Shown here one piece after another: positions 10,775 through 22,106 of a stretch of 64,000 nt of DNA. The notes below the pieces were generated by a model. The model saw only the letters and a program-made list of their open reading frames with translations. It was not told the DNA's origin and made no database searches. A program made the translations under genes and the position numbers. The stretch is taken from the NCBI RefSeq assembly GCF_023159225.1, contig NC_063162.1:101510094-101574093 (forward strand), written 5' to 3'. The DNA comes from Perognathus longimembris pacificus (taxonomy: Eukaryota; Chordata; Mammalia; Rodentia; Heteromyidae). The first letter of the stretch is position 1. Every line of letters begins with the position of its first letter.

Positions 10775-11154
10775 TATTGGGCTAGTGAGGAGAATGAAGA
10801 AGGTTGAATACAATCCAAATAGATTATTTTCAACTATAAAAATGGAGCGATGAAATCTGTTGGGTATTTTTTGATGGGGAAAGAAGGAGAGAGAGTGTGA
10901 GATTGATTGGAATACAGTGGAAACATGTGGAGATGTAACAATGCAATATTCCTCTCCTTACCCTCAGACATATTACTAATGTAAATTAATTAAAAAAGGA
11001 ACAACTCCTTACATTACAGCCCACACTCAGAAGAAGAAAATACATTACTTCTTAGAAAAAGTTTAGCTTTTTCTCTTTGAGGAAAAAAATTATCAAACAA
11101 ACTGCAGACATCTTTAAAAATAATGATTTCTCCTCCTTCCTATTATATCAATTC

Positions 11155-11222
11155 TCCCTTCTTTCCTTCCTTTTTTCCTTCTTTCCTTCCTTCCTTCCTT
11201 TTTTTTTTCCTTCTTTTCTTCC
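11155..11222. repeat. (CCTT)n/T-rich pyrimidine tract
   Basis: Imperfect cttccttcctt and ttttttttcc words on the plus strand. Confidence 0.88.
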
Positions 11223-11282
11223 TTGTCAGTCATAGGAATCTCTGGCAAAAGAGTTTTGTTTGTTTGGTTTGTTTATTTTAAC

Positions 11283-11365
11283 TGTATTTTTTTTTGCCTT
11301 TTCTTTTTTGATACTGGGAATTGAACCTAGAATGTTGCACTTGCCACTGAGCCTCCATTATGTGA
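11283..11365 (-). mobile_element. ID-like SINE arm fragment
   Basis: A T-rich tail leads into gatactgggaattgaaccta and gcacttgccactgagcctc, the antisense of the B-box side of an ID-like arm. No 7SL-like arm follows. Confidence 0.6.
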
Positions 11366-11612
11366 ATTCTTATTTGATGAAAATAAACACAAAAACAAAC
11401 AACTGTAAGGCAACTCCATTATTGCTTTCTTCTTCCAAGCATCAAAATGATATCTTTGGTAGAAACAGAGAAGCAGAGGTCTAGGAGCTAGAATAATAGA
11501 TTTACACTCAATTTTATAGTTAAGAACCTTTGTGATCCTAGGTGAGCAAGTTTAACTTTATTTGCTTCAATTTTAATCTTATTAAGATCCAGACTCTCTA
11601 AGGTCAAATTTT

Positions 11613-11811
11613 TTTTTTTGGCCAGTCCTGGGCCTTGGACTCAGGGCCTGAGCACTGTCCCTGGCTTCTTCCCGCTCAAGGCTAGCACTCTGCCACTTGA
11701 GCCACAGTGCCGCTTCTGGACGTTTTCTGTATATGTGGTGCTGGGGAATCGAACGTAGGGCCTCGTGTATCCGAGGCAGGCACTCTTGCCACTATGCTAT
11801 ATCCCCAGCCC
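11613..11811 (-). mobile_element. IDL-Geo SINE with target-site duplication
   Basis: Both arms are complete: Geo (ggccagtcctgggccttgga, gccacttgagccacagtgcc) and ID-like (ctggggaatcgaacgtaggg, tgctatatccccagccc). The sequence tctaaggtcaaatttt flanks it at 11,597-11,612 and 11,812-11,827. The T run at 11,608-11,619 is the short A tail. Confidence 0.94.
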
Positions 11812-11904
11812 TCTAAGGTCAAATTTTAATCTTATTTCCTATATTTGTTGTGCAGGAAAGCATTAATTAGCACATTATTTCTAAGGCCCAAGGATGAAAC
11901 TGTA

Positions 11905-12216
11905 ATGGGCATATACCTATAATCCTAGCTACTGAAGAGGTGAATATCAGGAGGACATGGTTTAAGGCTAGCCTCAGCATTAATATGAGACATCATCTCA
12001 ATGAATAGCCAAATATGGTGGCACATGTCCATCATACTAGCTGCATAGGGTGTGTAAATAGGTAGATGACAATCCAGACCAGCCCTATCAGGCATGTATG
12101 CCTATTTGAAAAATAACAAAGGAAATTAGAGTGAAGAAGCACGACTCAATTGGTAGAGTATCTGCCTATCAAGATCAAGGCCCATGAGTTCAGCTCCTAG
12201 TATCACCAAAAAGAAA
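11905..12216 (+). mobile_element. Three-part 7SL-7SL-ID SINE
   Basis: First 7SL-like unit at 11,905-12,010 (tacctataatcctagctact, gacatcatctcaatgaatag). Second at 12,011-12,120 (tggtggcacatgtccatcat, accagccctatcaggcatg). The ID-like arm follows at 12,130-12,200 (cgactcaattggtagagtat, atgagttcagctcctag). The A-rich tail contains the next element's target site. Confidence 0.72.
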
Positions 12217-12227
12217 ATAAATTCTTA

Positions 12228-12437
12228 TTTATTTATTTATTTAGGCCAGTCCTGGTTCTTGGACTCAGGGTCTGAGCACTGTCCTTGGCTTCTTTTTGCT
12301 CAAGGCTAGCACTCTGCCACTTGAGCCACAGCGCCACTTCTGGCCGTTTTCTGTATATGTGGTGCTGGGGAATCGAACCCAGGGCCTCATGTATATGAGG
12401 CAAGCTCTCTTGCCACTAGGCCATATCCCCAGACCCC
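12228..12437 (-). mobile_element. IDL-Geo SINE with short target-site duplication
   Basis: The ID-like half begins at 12,437 (ggggtctggggatatggcct) and the Geo half runs to about 12,244. The tail is (TTTA)n. The 9-bp sequence aaattctta flanks it at 12,219-12,227 and 12,438-12,446. It sits in the A-rich tail of the preceding three-part SINE. Confidence 0.9.
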
Positions 12438-12575
12438 AAATTCTTAGTTTTTTAAGGTCTTAATTACTACAGAATCTAACTAGACACATTTCTTTTCCAG
12501 TCTCACCTCTCATTAATAAGATATACTTTTAAAATTAACATCTCATCTATATCAGCCCAACAAGAAAGGGACAAC

Positions 12576-13064
12576 ATGTCTAAGGTGGATAATGGAGGAG
12601 AATTTAATAAAAAAGACATACAGAGACAGTGCAGAATCTTGGCACAATACCTTGAGGAATGGGTAATACACACTGAGGCCAAAACAGGAACAAGGAGAGA
12701 ACTATTAGCAAAACTTGGTAAAAGAGCTCCAATCTTAGGTCCAGACATGGAACCTCTTGGTAGTGATCCCACTAGGGCAGTTTATTCCTTCACCCCTTTT
12801 ATTACTGCAAACCCAACCATAGCCAACTATAGAATAGATCTAACAGAAGGAAAATAGGCAGCATATCTCACAAATGAGACTACACTTACAGTCCAAACAT
12901 GAAATAGAATTATTAAAACATGACTAACATGTTTTAGATGCACAGAGGATCCAATAGGCCATACATTCTCAAGTACAGTCTGTGTGGTGTTTCACCTTAG
13001 GAGAAAACAACCAAATGGTAATTGTATCTACAAGATCTGTTCAGAAAACTGTGTTGTACTCTAG
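12576..13064 (+). pseudogene. Decayed reading frame of unknown origin
   Basis: One frame reads 93 codons from an ATG at 12,576 to a TAG at 12,855-12,857. It continues in the same frame, broken by only two TGAs, to a TAG near 13,062-13,064. The first part is charged (near the start MSKVDNGGEF, later RRELLAKLGKR). After the first stop come a possible N-glycosylation site (LTNETT) and a Cys-rich stretch (CFRC, GNCIYKICSENC). A pyrimidine tract ending ttttccag lies at 12,489-12,500, like a splice acceptor. I do not recognise the product. A relic of an endogenous retroviral envelope-type or other secreted protein is possible but unproven, and a chance open frame cannot be excluded. The stops mean it is not functional as read. 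Confidence 0.35.
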
Positions 13065-13612
13065 CTAATGTGTAAATAAAAGTAAAGGAGTGTATAAAAG
13101 AGATATTGAGAAAGGTAGAATGTGACATCTGTTCTGGCAGTGCACAGAAGGACAACACTCTGGCCAGCCACAAGCATTAGCAGGAGTGTTCGGACTGTCA
13201 CTATATGGTCGGTCTAGGTGCTAGGACCATCCGCTCACTCCCTTTTCCATGGCCCACTCTTTTGGAGTGACCCTTCAGTGATAATCTGCCACCATTTACT
13301 TTTGTTCATCATGAAAGAACTGTTCAGAGCACACAAACATCCAAATCGTTCACATTGGCTTAAAAAATATAAATTAGGAAGTTGGAATTCCAGTGGCTAT
13401 GTCTTTGTTAGCTTGGCTAAGGTGTGTCCCTACACAAGAGATGGATAAGGGAACAGATCAGGTTTGTGCTCCTACAAAGTCCCACTAGCAGCCTTTGGAT
13501 TGAGGGGATAGCACATAGAAATGATGGTAGTCTAGTGAAGACCCAGTAATGCCTTTCAGTCCTGCATTAACTCTGTTTTGGAATGTGTTGCAAGTAATTT
13601 ATCATAGCTTGT
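13065..13612. other. No gene; possible LTR-like segment
   Basis: Directly downstream of the decayed frame. A TATA-like tataaaag lies at 13,093-13,100, and 13,140-13,300 is unusually mixed in composition for the area. I could not identify paired termini or a family. Confidence 0.3.
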
Positions 13613-13692
13613 ATTATAGCTAAGCTTGAAACTCTATGAGGATAGGAACCAAAGTAATAACTATTTGTTGGAATGAATAAGTGAATAAATGA
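13613..13692 (+). mobile_element. L2 LINE 3' end fragment
   Basis: Reads like the L2 terminus: aaactctatgaggataggaac, then an atttgttggaatgaataagtg-type ending with repeated gaata words. Confidence 0.6.
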
Positions 13693-14009
13693 ACAGATAG
13701 AACAAACTCATCAAGTGTGTATGTAGATCTTTCCAAATTGTCCTTATTCTTCAAATTCTCCTTAATTTGATCTTCAGCTCTATTGTTCATTTGGAACTCT
13801 TATTTTCCCACATGTTCCTATTTACATTTCACTATTTCCCTGTTTCAAGCTGAGTACTGATCTCCTCTCTTCTCACAAGATTTTTCTTGCATAGTAGTCT
13901 TTTTCACTCAGCTTCACCATAATGATCTTAGCCAAGCCCTGCTTCGATCATAGTTTGGTTTTGCCTTTCTTCCTCTCCTTCTTTTCTGCTACTGCTATAT
14001 TCTTTTTCT

Positions 14010-14254
14010 TTTTCTTTTATTTTTTTGTCAGTCATGGGGCTTGAACTTTGGGCCTGGGAGCTGTCCCTGAGTTCTTCAGCTCAAGGCTAGCACTCTACCA
14101 CTTGAGCCACAGTGCTACTTCCAGTTTTCTGGTGGTTAACTGGAGATAAGAGTCTCACAGACTTTCCTTCCAGGGGTGGCTTTGAACCACGATCTTCAAA
14201 TCTCAGCCTCCTGAGTAGCTGGGATTACAGGCATGAGCCACTGGTGTCCAGCTG
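14010..14254 (-). mobile_element. 7SL-Geo composite SINE
   Basis: Geo arm with a T-rich tail (gtcagtcatggggcttgaac, ctcaaggctagcactctacc), then ctggagataagagtctcaca and a well-kept 7SL-like arm (tctcagcctcctgagtagct, gggattacaggcatgagcca). Confidence 0.93.
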
Positions 14255-14345
14255 CTATATTTTTTATTTGTTTATTTTATATCTGAGTGTTCAGAATGTC
14301 TGATTTTTATTAGTTTTTCTTTTTTGGCTGCAATTTTGCCCTCTT

Positions 14346-14544
14346 ACTTTTTTTCCCAGTCCTGGGATTTGAACTCAGGGCCTGAGCACTGTCCCTGGCT
14401 TCTTTTTGCTCAACACTAGCACTCTACCACTTGAGCCACAGTGCCAGTTTGGGCTTTTTCTGTTAATGCAGCGCTGAGGAATTGAACCCAGGGCTTCAAA
14501 CATGCAAGGCAAGCACTCTACCACTAAACCACATTCCCAGCCCC
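14346..14544 (-). mobile_element. IDL-Geo SINE
   Basis: Geo half (cccagtcctgggatttgaac, gcactgtccctggcttcttt) followed by the ID-like half (gaggaattgaacccagggct, ccactaaaccacattcccag). More diverged than the copies at 11.6 and 36.3 kb. I saw no convincing target duplication. Confidence 0.88.
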
Positions 14545-14799
14545 CTCTAACATTTTGTTGTTGTTGTTCTATTATCTTTTGCTATCACAGTTTTGTGTTG
14601 TTTTCTTGGATCCTTTGTTTTTTCCATTCACCCTGCTGTCTGTATCAAGTGGCACAATTACCCCTTTATCTCAGAGACTGTGAGTTCCTAGTTGACTGCT
14701 GCCAGCTACTTCTTTGCCTCACTGCATTTATCTGACTCAGGAAATTAAATGGTATTTGCCATTAAAAAGTTTTATAGGGCAAATTTTGGAACATATATA

Positions 14800-15135
14800 A
14801 AAGTGAAAAAGCCTGTAATTCTAGCCACTTGGGAGTTGGAGATCAGGAGGATCAAAGTTCAAGGCCAGCCCCAGGCATAAAAAAGTGTGAGAGATTCCAT
14901 CTCAACCAGGGAAGCAAAATGACCATGCAGTAGCACATGTATGTCATATCCAGCAACATGGGAAAGCAGGAATAGGAGGATCACAGTCCAGGGGGGCCAG
15001 GGAACAAAAATCAAGATTTGACTTAGAAAATAATCAATTTAAAAAGGAGCTGGGAGTGAGGCTCAAGTGGTAATATACCTGCCTAGCAAGCCCAAGGCTC
15101 TGAGTTCAGTCCTCAGTAATGCTAAAAACCTGAAA
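14800..15135 (+). mobile_element. Three-part 7SL-7SL-ID SINE
   Basis: Two consecutive 7SL-like units: agcctgtaattctagccact with aaggccagccccaggcataa, then cagtagcacatgtatgtcat with gatcacagtccaggggggcc. An ID-like arm follows (gtgaggctcaagtggtaata, cctgcctagcaagcccaag, ctgagttcagtcctcag). Same order as the copy at 11.9 kb. Confidence 0.75.
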
Positions 15136-15231
15136 ACCCCATGCATACATGCATACAATGTACCTCATCAACTTCATCCCTTTATTACTCTTCCATACCT
15201 ACCTACTCCTTCTTAAAACAAGATCTGTAGG

Positions 15232-15878
15232 GATGAATGGATCCAAAAAATGTGGTACCTGTACACAATGGAATACTACACAGTGATTAGAAATGATAAA
15301 ATATTGGTATTTGCAGGAAAATGGTCAGAACTTGAACAAATAATATTGAGCAAGACAAGCCTAGAACACAGAAAACAAAGGGGCATGATCTCCTTGATAT
15401 ATGACTGTTAAGGTGGGTCGGTGGGGGGGACGCTAGAGACCAGTTTTTTGCGAAACAAAAAACTTCTTGTCATATGGTATTTCCCACAGGTTTGGATCAG
15501 CGACCTTACATTATGTAACTAAAACCAAACAACTACTAAACATAAAAAGGTCTAAAATAGACCTCTCAGTGGATCACAATAGCTCAAAAGCTATATATGT
15601 ATGATCATATAAGACAAGGATAAGCAAACTCTATTGTTGACATTATATTTAAAGTTCTAGGTGAATTTCCTTTGGTGTATGCCACGTGGTTACTGTATAT
15701 GCTTTTGGTACACTGGGTATTGTATATATGCCTACCTGATCTAGGGAAGGGAAAGAAAAACAAGGGTATAAGATATCACAAGAAATGTACACACTGCCCT
15801 ATTATGTAACTGTACCCCTTTTGCACAACACATTGTCAAAAAATTTAATTAATAAATAAAAAATAAAATTAAAATTAA
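15232..15878 (+). mobile_element. 5'-truncated L1 with 17-bp target-site duplication
   Basis: The insertion starts inside the last codons of ORF2, then carries about 450 bp of 3' UTR and an A-rich tail with taaataaaaaataaaa words. The sequence aaaacaagatctgtagg is repeated exactly at 15,215-15,231 and 15,879-15,895, so this is a complete 5'-truncated retrotransposition event. Confidence 0.95.
15233..15411 (+). pseudogene. L1 ORF2 C-terminus (dead-on-arrival fragment)
   Basis: About 59 codons, uninterrupted to the TAA at 15,409-15,411. They begin DEWIQKMWYLYTMEYY and end SLIYDC, the conserved C-terminal end of the L1 endonuclease/reverse transcriptase protein. There is no start codon or catalytic domain, so it encodes nothing functional. 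Confidence 0.92.
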
Positions 15879-15895
15879 AAAACAAGATCTGTAGG

Positions 15896-16429
15896 CTTCA
15901 TTGTTCTATTTTCATACTTTTTTATAAACCACTTTGACCATCCTCATCCTCATCTTTGTTAGATCTTCCCTTTCCCTCTCATCGTCAACAGGGCTTATTT
16001 TACTTTTTGCCATGTAATAAATAGTATTTAAATGTAACTTTAAAATTGCACATAATTGCCCTGATACATTTCAGTTTAACTAACATTTCCTATTTTTTTT
16101 CCAATAATGAACATGAAATTGAAAAGAAAAGAAGACAAAAAGAAACTTACAGAAGGGAAAATTTTTGAAAGAACTCCTACCAACTTCAACTACAATTCAC
16201 ATTTGCCAGTTTTGCTTGGAGACATGACCTAAGATTATATATCACTGAGCTCCTACATATTCAACCTCCAACCTGCAAGCATGAAGCAGGTCCTGTTCAT
16301 ACTCCTGCTAGAGTCACAGCAGCTCTCTGGTGGTCCTGACTCCAGCTGCCCGGCATCCATTCTACCCTGAGCAAACCCCAGGTACTTCTCCTCACACTGG
16401 TGATACCATGCATCATCTTCTCCCCACCT
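15896..16429. other. No gene or clear repeat seen
   Basis: Unique-looking DNA. The part from 16,250 to 16,400 is relatively GC-rich (cagctgcccggcatccattc) but has no convincing open frame. Confidence 0.5.
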
Positions 16430-16550
16430 CCTCTTCTAGTCTGAGAGCTCTTTCAAGGCAGGAGTTTGAGCCCCTTTATCCCTAGTGCCTTGCACACAAT
16501 GCCAATCAATTCATTGTCCTTAATAATTCTCCCATGAATGAATGAATCAC
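16430..16550 (+). mobile_element. L2 LINE 3' end fragment
   Basis: Matches the usual L2 3' order: agtctgagagctctttcaag, gcaggagtttgag, ccctagtgccttgcacacaa, then a terminal (TGAA)n-type end (atgaatgaatgaatc). Confidence 0.72.
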
Positions 16551-16774
16551 AAAATTATAATAACATGTCTATTTTTGATAAAAAAAATCAGCTATTCTAG
16601 TCACTCCCTTTCTGGTCTGTTCTTCCTTATCTGTAATTACAGTGGTTTTTTTTTTCTTCTTCTAAGATAACGGAATTTTCTACTCAATTGATTTACATTA
16701 CATTTTCTGGTATTATCATCTACAATACCTGGGCTGTGTATTGCCACTGTTATGTCTCAATAATGTGATCACTG

Positions 16775-17135
16775 CCCTAGCTTGGATATGATTTGTCCTT
16801 CAAAGAATCATGTGCTGAGAAGTTGGTCTCCAGTGTGGTGGTGGGAATTTAAGACGTAGGACCTGCTGGGAGATGATATGTCATGGGGCTCTGCCCTTAC
16901 AAAGGAGTAATGCTCCTCTTTTAGGAATTTCCACTTTCAATTGGTTACCAAGGCAATGGGTTGTTCTAAGCCAGCCTCACATCTCCCCTTTGCCCTCTTT
17001 GCTTCCTGTCATATTGTGATACAGTCAGAAAAGACTTTGCCGGACTCCAGTGCTATATTGTTTAGACTTCCCAGAAAAATGTGCCCAAAAAATGTCCTTA
17101 TCAAGCATCCAACCTCAGGTATTTTGTCTTAACTA
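16775..17135 (+). mobile_element. MaLR-type LTR remnant
   Basis: The landmark order fits an MLT/MST-like mammalian LTR: gatatgatttgtccttcaaag, ctccagtgtggtggtggga, gacctgctgggagatgatatg, catggggctctgccctt, a gacttcccagaaaaatgtg block and cctcaggtattttgtctt near the end. Strongly diverged; the subfamily is uncertain. Confidence 0.6.
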
Positions 17136-17156
17136 AAAAAAAAAAATGTTGAGGTT

Positions 17157-17338
17157 GCACTTACATGCTAAGCACTGTGCAAGGTCCTTTGCAGAAACTG
17201 TTATTGTCCTTATGTTCCAGATGAAGAAACTAAGTTCAGGGAGAGTAAACAATGTTCAAATCCTATCATTCATGAGTAAGAAGTAAATACTGAAGTTTAG
17301 ATGTATTTGATTCCTGAGAATCCAACCACTATGCTTAC
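17157..17338 (+). mobile_element. MIR SINE
   Basis: The full MIR landmark series is visible: tgctaagcactgtgcaaggtc, gttattgtccttatgttccag, atgaagaaactaagttcagg and the end aatccaaccactatgcttac. Confidence 0.78.
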
Positions 17339-19267
17339 TAGCTTTCCACCAGGGACATGGCTTACTATCTCTATCAGCCAACAGCTCTAAAGCTTTCCCC
17401 TTAGATACTTTGTCCAAAATAAATAAGAAATAATTCTACTCATAAAGTTTGTCTTGCTTTGCTCTTTCACCCTTGGCAAGTGAATAACTACAAAAATGCC
17501 TTATAAAGTCTTCCCTAGAGATTTTATAATCTGGGTTCCCACAAAGTATTCTCCTGTAGGCACTTGTTGGCTACTTTTCATCTTGTCCTGTTGATCAATG
17601 GTCCTTGGATGGCTTCCCAATCTGTTCCTCCTCCCTTTGGGGGATGTTGAGGAAGCTCAAATCCACACCTCCAACAGCTTGTCTTTCTCTTTCCTCATTC
17701 ATTGCCAAGTTCTTCTACCATTGTCTTGTACTATGACACCAGCCAGTCAGCTCTCAGGTCTTCCTGTCTTAAGCTTAATCACCACTCCAAGCCTCTAAGC
17801 CCTAGAGCAGATGCAGACTTTTGTGTTCTCAGGATGACTTTGGGTTATCACCTCTCACAGTTAATCATTCTCAATCTGTGTGTCATGGAGGATCCAGTAG
17901 GGGCTTGGCCCATAATCCAGATGTTCACAAACTTGAATGCAATAATCCAAAGTGCTGAAATTCCAAAAGATCACAATTGCTAAATTCTAAAATCCCCAAA
18001 GATTCAGATGGTAAAATAAAACTCTGGAAATAGAATAACAATTGACTATTTAAAAGACATTTGTTTACATTCTTGAAAGGAAATTGTAAAAGGGAAAACA
18101 TAAAAACATGACAGAATACTATGGTAGGCCATTTTATGCAATAACACAGACATCAATAACACACATGTTTGCAAAAGTAACCACTTCAGCACATTAATGA
18201 CAGTTGCATAGGTGTAACATTTATGCATGGGAAATAATAAAAAATAGATTGAATAGGGAAAATAATAAATACTTATCAGTAAGGTGTATGTGCACCAGTA
18301 TAACTGTAGTTTGCAAAATCATGACTGGGAGACAAAGTCTTTTGACAAGATTAATAAAAAATCTCCATGGTCTCTGTTGCCTATGCAGCTGTCCAAAACC
18401 CCAGGTGTCCAGTTTTTATCCTTCCTAAATGCAGATATATAAAAAGGCCAGGCTTTTATCTGTTGAGGAAGTTCTAGTGTTTTTGTAAACATGTGGAATA
18501 GCTGCACACAAAGCCAACACTGGAAAAACACTTTTCCACTAATTTCAACATGCATAAAATGAAGTATAATTGAGCACCTTTACATAATTTATATTAAATA
18601 CTAAGGTTTGAAATCACAGTTGGTAGGGTGCCACAGATACCACTAAACTACACTTCCCCCCATCGCTGATGATTTAAATGATGGGAAATAGAAGACTAAA
18701 AAGATGTGAAAAAAACAACCTTACCCACACAAAAAAACCCTTTAGTTTAACATATGAAAAAATATATAAGAAAGATACATTATAGGTACTTACACAGAAG
18801 TAGACTTTAGGCAGTTGCTCCATTATTAAATACATTTAGAAATCTTCTGATACAACAAACAGCTGCTTTTTGGGGTTTAATTTCCAAAACACAACATTTA
18901 AAAAGCAACTTCTTCTAGGGCATGTCTCTCCTCAGGGGAAATACTTACATTCATTTTCTTTATGAAATTTTTCAATGGTTTGATGCATGCCAACCTGAGC
19001 ACTTTCTATTAAAATTTCCCACCTCTGTGCCACACTCTGTGCTATTCTCGGCACGCAGAAATCCATTCTACACAGACTATAAATCTGGCAGAAGCAATGG
19101 AGTATTAAATAGCCATACTGTTGTGTGTTGTCTTATGCTATGTGCTAATTATTTTTGAGTCACTCAGTAACTTCTCTGGTTGTTTTAGGCAAATGCAGCT
19201 TTAATCCATTAAAAACTCCTGGAATTTCATCAGCTAAGAAGAAGGAATGGCAGTACAGACATATGGT
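17339..19267. other. No gene seen
   Basis: About 1.9 kb. Repeated ccaaa and aatcc words at 17,900-18,010 hint at an old DNA transposon but were too degraded to call. The rest is unique AT-rich DNA with short open frames. Confidence 0.5.
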
Positions 19268-19268
19268 G

Positions 19269-19315
<47 letters not shown>
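19268..19315. repeat. (GT)n microsatellite at a SINE tail
   Basis: About 20 GT units ending exactly at the tail side of the minus-strand SINE at 19,316. Confidence 0.96.
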
Positions 19316-19316
<1 letters not shown>

Positions 19317-19520
19317 ACAGGTGCAGACATTAGGGCTTGAACTCACAGCCTCTTATTCTTGCTCAGATTTTTTGTTTTGTTTTGGTTTTTCTGTTCAAAG
19401 CTGGTATTCTACCACTTGAGCCATGCCTCCACTTTGGGCTTTGTGCTGGCTAATTGGATATGAGTCTTACGGACTTCCCTGCCCAGGTTGTCTTTGAACC
19501 TGTCAGATAGATCTCAGCCT
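19316..19520 (-). mobile_element. 7SL-Geo composite SINE
   Basis: Geo arm (agggcttgaactcacagcct, ctggtattctaccacttgag) with a T/G-rich insertion at 19,367-19,393. A partial 7SL-like arm follows (gacttccctgcccaggttg, cagatagatctcagcctttg). Confidence 0.82.
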
Positions 19521-19524
19521 TTGC

Positions 19525-19930
19525 TCACCCTCACTTTCTCTCTCTCATCCCTCCCCGCAATTTACATAGTTTATTTTTTACATAATGCCCATTGGTATAA
19601 TGACTGTATTTGTTCACCCTTCCTCCCTCCATTACTGTGCTCACATGTTCCTAATTCCTGGTATTTGCCTTGATAAGCAGTACTTTAGTTGTGTATGCCT
19701 TTTAATTCTTTATATGGTAAAGAGATGGATCTGTATCCCGAGATAGCATTAACTGTGTCTCTTGGGATTATGATTATACCTCACCGTCCTTACCCTATGC
19801 TCTAGAGGTACACACATAAACCGGGCCTGCTCAATTGTCAGCCGTCCCAGTTGGGTCAGGATGGCTCATGTCTTGTAACTAATTTCTTAAATGCTTTAAA
19901 GCATTTGTGCTATCAGGCAAATCATTCTCT
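19525..19930 (-). mobile_element. Old L1 3' UTR-like fragment
   Basis: Aligns by eye with the minus-strand fragment at 8,033-8,398: ctcactttctctctc, caatttacatagtttattttt, ttcacccttcctccctccat and tactgtgctc occur in the same order. No coding sequence remains. The far end is poorly defined. Confidence 0.5.
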
Positions 19931-22105
19931 CCTGAAATAAGAGATGTGAAGGTCGATGCAAACCTGAAGATGTGAGGTATCATATGTCATGTGTGGAAAG
20001 TGCTTGTATGTCTCTCAAAGAAAATGCAGTCTCAGCAAAGTAAATACTCATCCTGGTGTTGTAACTTAAAGGCTATGTCAACTATGTCTGACTTCCTCCT
20101 AGCCTCTGATTATGAGAGCCATCAACAGGAAAGCAGATTTGGCAAAGCAGATCCCTGTGATGAAGAGAAAAAGAACATTCACTCTTTCTTAAATGTAAGC
20201 ATAATGTTTGATTGGGTGTTAAAGAAGGAGCAGACAAAAGAGCAAGAAGTTGCAAACCATGACCTGAGCTATGAGGGGATAGCACAGAAACAAAAAAGCT
20301 TTGAGAGGATAATACAGAAACAAAAAAAAGCTGGGCTAAGAATAGCTCTGTATTTGGTTTCTATACTGGTCTTCAAAATAAGGTTTCTGAAGAAAGGATG
20401 TTTCTAACAAAAACAGAAACAAAAATTCTTTGGAAATCTTTCATGAAATGCTCACATCAGTTCTAGAAACCTACCTTCTTCTAGTCTCTAAATCCTGCTT
20501 TGCATGCTATTTTGGCTGTATTTATACTTCAAACTACACTGTCATTTGATTGTATGTCATTCTTCACCTTTTTCCTCTCTGTAGCCATGCTGGGAGTGAT
20601 AAATTGTCATTTCTTCCACATATTCCTTTCTCACAAGTGTTCGTCAATAGTTATTGAGTGCAAGATAGTGCATGTACTCTATCTGGTAACATTTATGAAT
20701 TCTTTTCAGCTTTCAGAGAACCTGCGTAGCCATACAAAGCAAGAACAAAACAAAAACTCTAAAACCAAAATATTCAGCCTTTGCATCTAAATATTCCTCT
20801 GCATTTCTTCACTGACACATATTTAATCAAAGAAACCCATTTCCCTTTCATGTCTATTTCTTTACACTTCTTTGCTCATTGGTGCTCATATGTTTCTTTT
20901 CCTTCCTTATCTAAGCGACTCTAATTTGGTCACTGACTGGTAAGAACTTGCTCAGTGGTTTGGCTTGTTGACTTTTACCCCTAAGATTAATTCTGAGCCA
21001 CGGAGTTGCATTTTCTTTCTCTTGGAGACTGGCCAGCTAACAAGGCCAATACCACCCTCCTTGCCATCACCCTGGGATAGAGGCTCTGTCAAACCAGCCT
21101 CACATTGTGAAAGATTTGAGTAGTGCTCCAGCTCTAGCCACAAGAACCCTGGCTTAGGTGTTGGTCAACTGATTCCAGCTCCTCTTCCTCTTATTTGTTG
21201 TTGGATCTGAGCCAGCCCCTCAGCTTCTGAATGCCCACCTTTTTCACATCTGTAACACAAAGATACTGCCAACCTTCATTTCAGCTTCCATGAATAGAAT
21301 TAAACTGTTTATGAACATTGATGTTCCCATGGTAACAGTCATGCCAGGTATCTAGCCTGCCACTGGAGGCAATAAATTATTTATGATAAGTACTTGTAAA
21401 AAAAAAAAAAAACTCCTAGCTGTCATGGTAATAAAAGATTCTTACAGGAAATCCTGAGGATATACTTTCGCATTCATTTGCATTCATTATTTCAGGGAGA
21501 GTTCATCGTTCTGCTCTAATCTACCTAATACTCAATTCATAGAATAAAATCAATTAGCACACACCCTGGAGCTGCTGAATGCAAGAGCAATAATATAGAA
21601 TGTGCCGAGCTGGAGGAAGGGGAAGGAAGAGACTGGCTTCCTGTGGCTATTTATTAAAACCAGAGAGAAGTCAGTGTGTGGCTCATCTGGGTGTAAATGA
21701 TTTCAATGTAGACTGTCTCAGTAAAACAGGAACTTTAGGAAGCTCTACCAGTAAAATCAGCAAAATAATGATAGTGATCATTATTTGGGGGAAATTTAAA
21801 TATATGAAAGCACTCATATTATCGTCACTTGGTGATGATCAATATTAGCATCTTGGTCTAGAGCCTTCCCTTTTTTCTCTTTTAGTTTTTGTTAACTTCT
21901 TTATTGTCCAAGTTCCCTTCTTTTTTCTATATGTATATTTCCAAATACCAGATTATAACCTACTTTGTGATTTGTAAATATTTTCCCACATTGTTAAATC
22001 TTCTTTCAGACTATAATTGGCTTGAGGTTGTTGACAATTTATTTAACCATTCTCAATTATTAAACTTTTAGGCTGTGTCCTGAGTTGTCTGCTAAATTAA
22101 AACCA
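19931..22105. other. No gene supported
   Basis: The longest open frame (19,991-20,407, 138 codons) resembles no protein I know and contains a local A-rich near-repeat (cagaaacaaaaaa twice, 20,284-20,326). An A run lies at 21,399-21,412. The segment 21,300-21,600 looks single-copy and could hold conserved non-coding DNA, but this cannot be judged from one genome. Confidence 0.5.
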
Positions 22106-22106
22106 A

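Noticed and set aside
19991..20407. 138-codon open frame as a possible processed gene
   Set aside because: No recognisable domain, an A-rich near-repeat inside, and no poly-A tail or target duplication around it.
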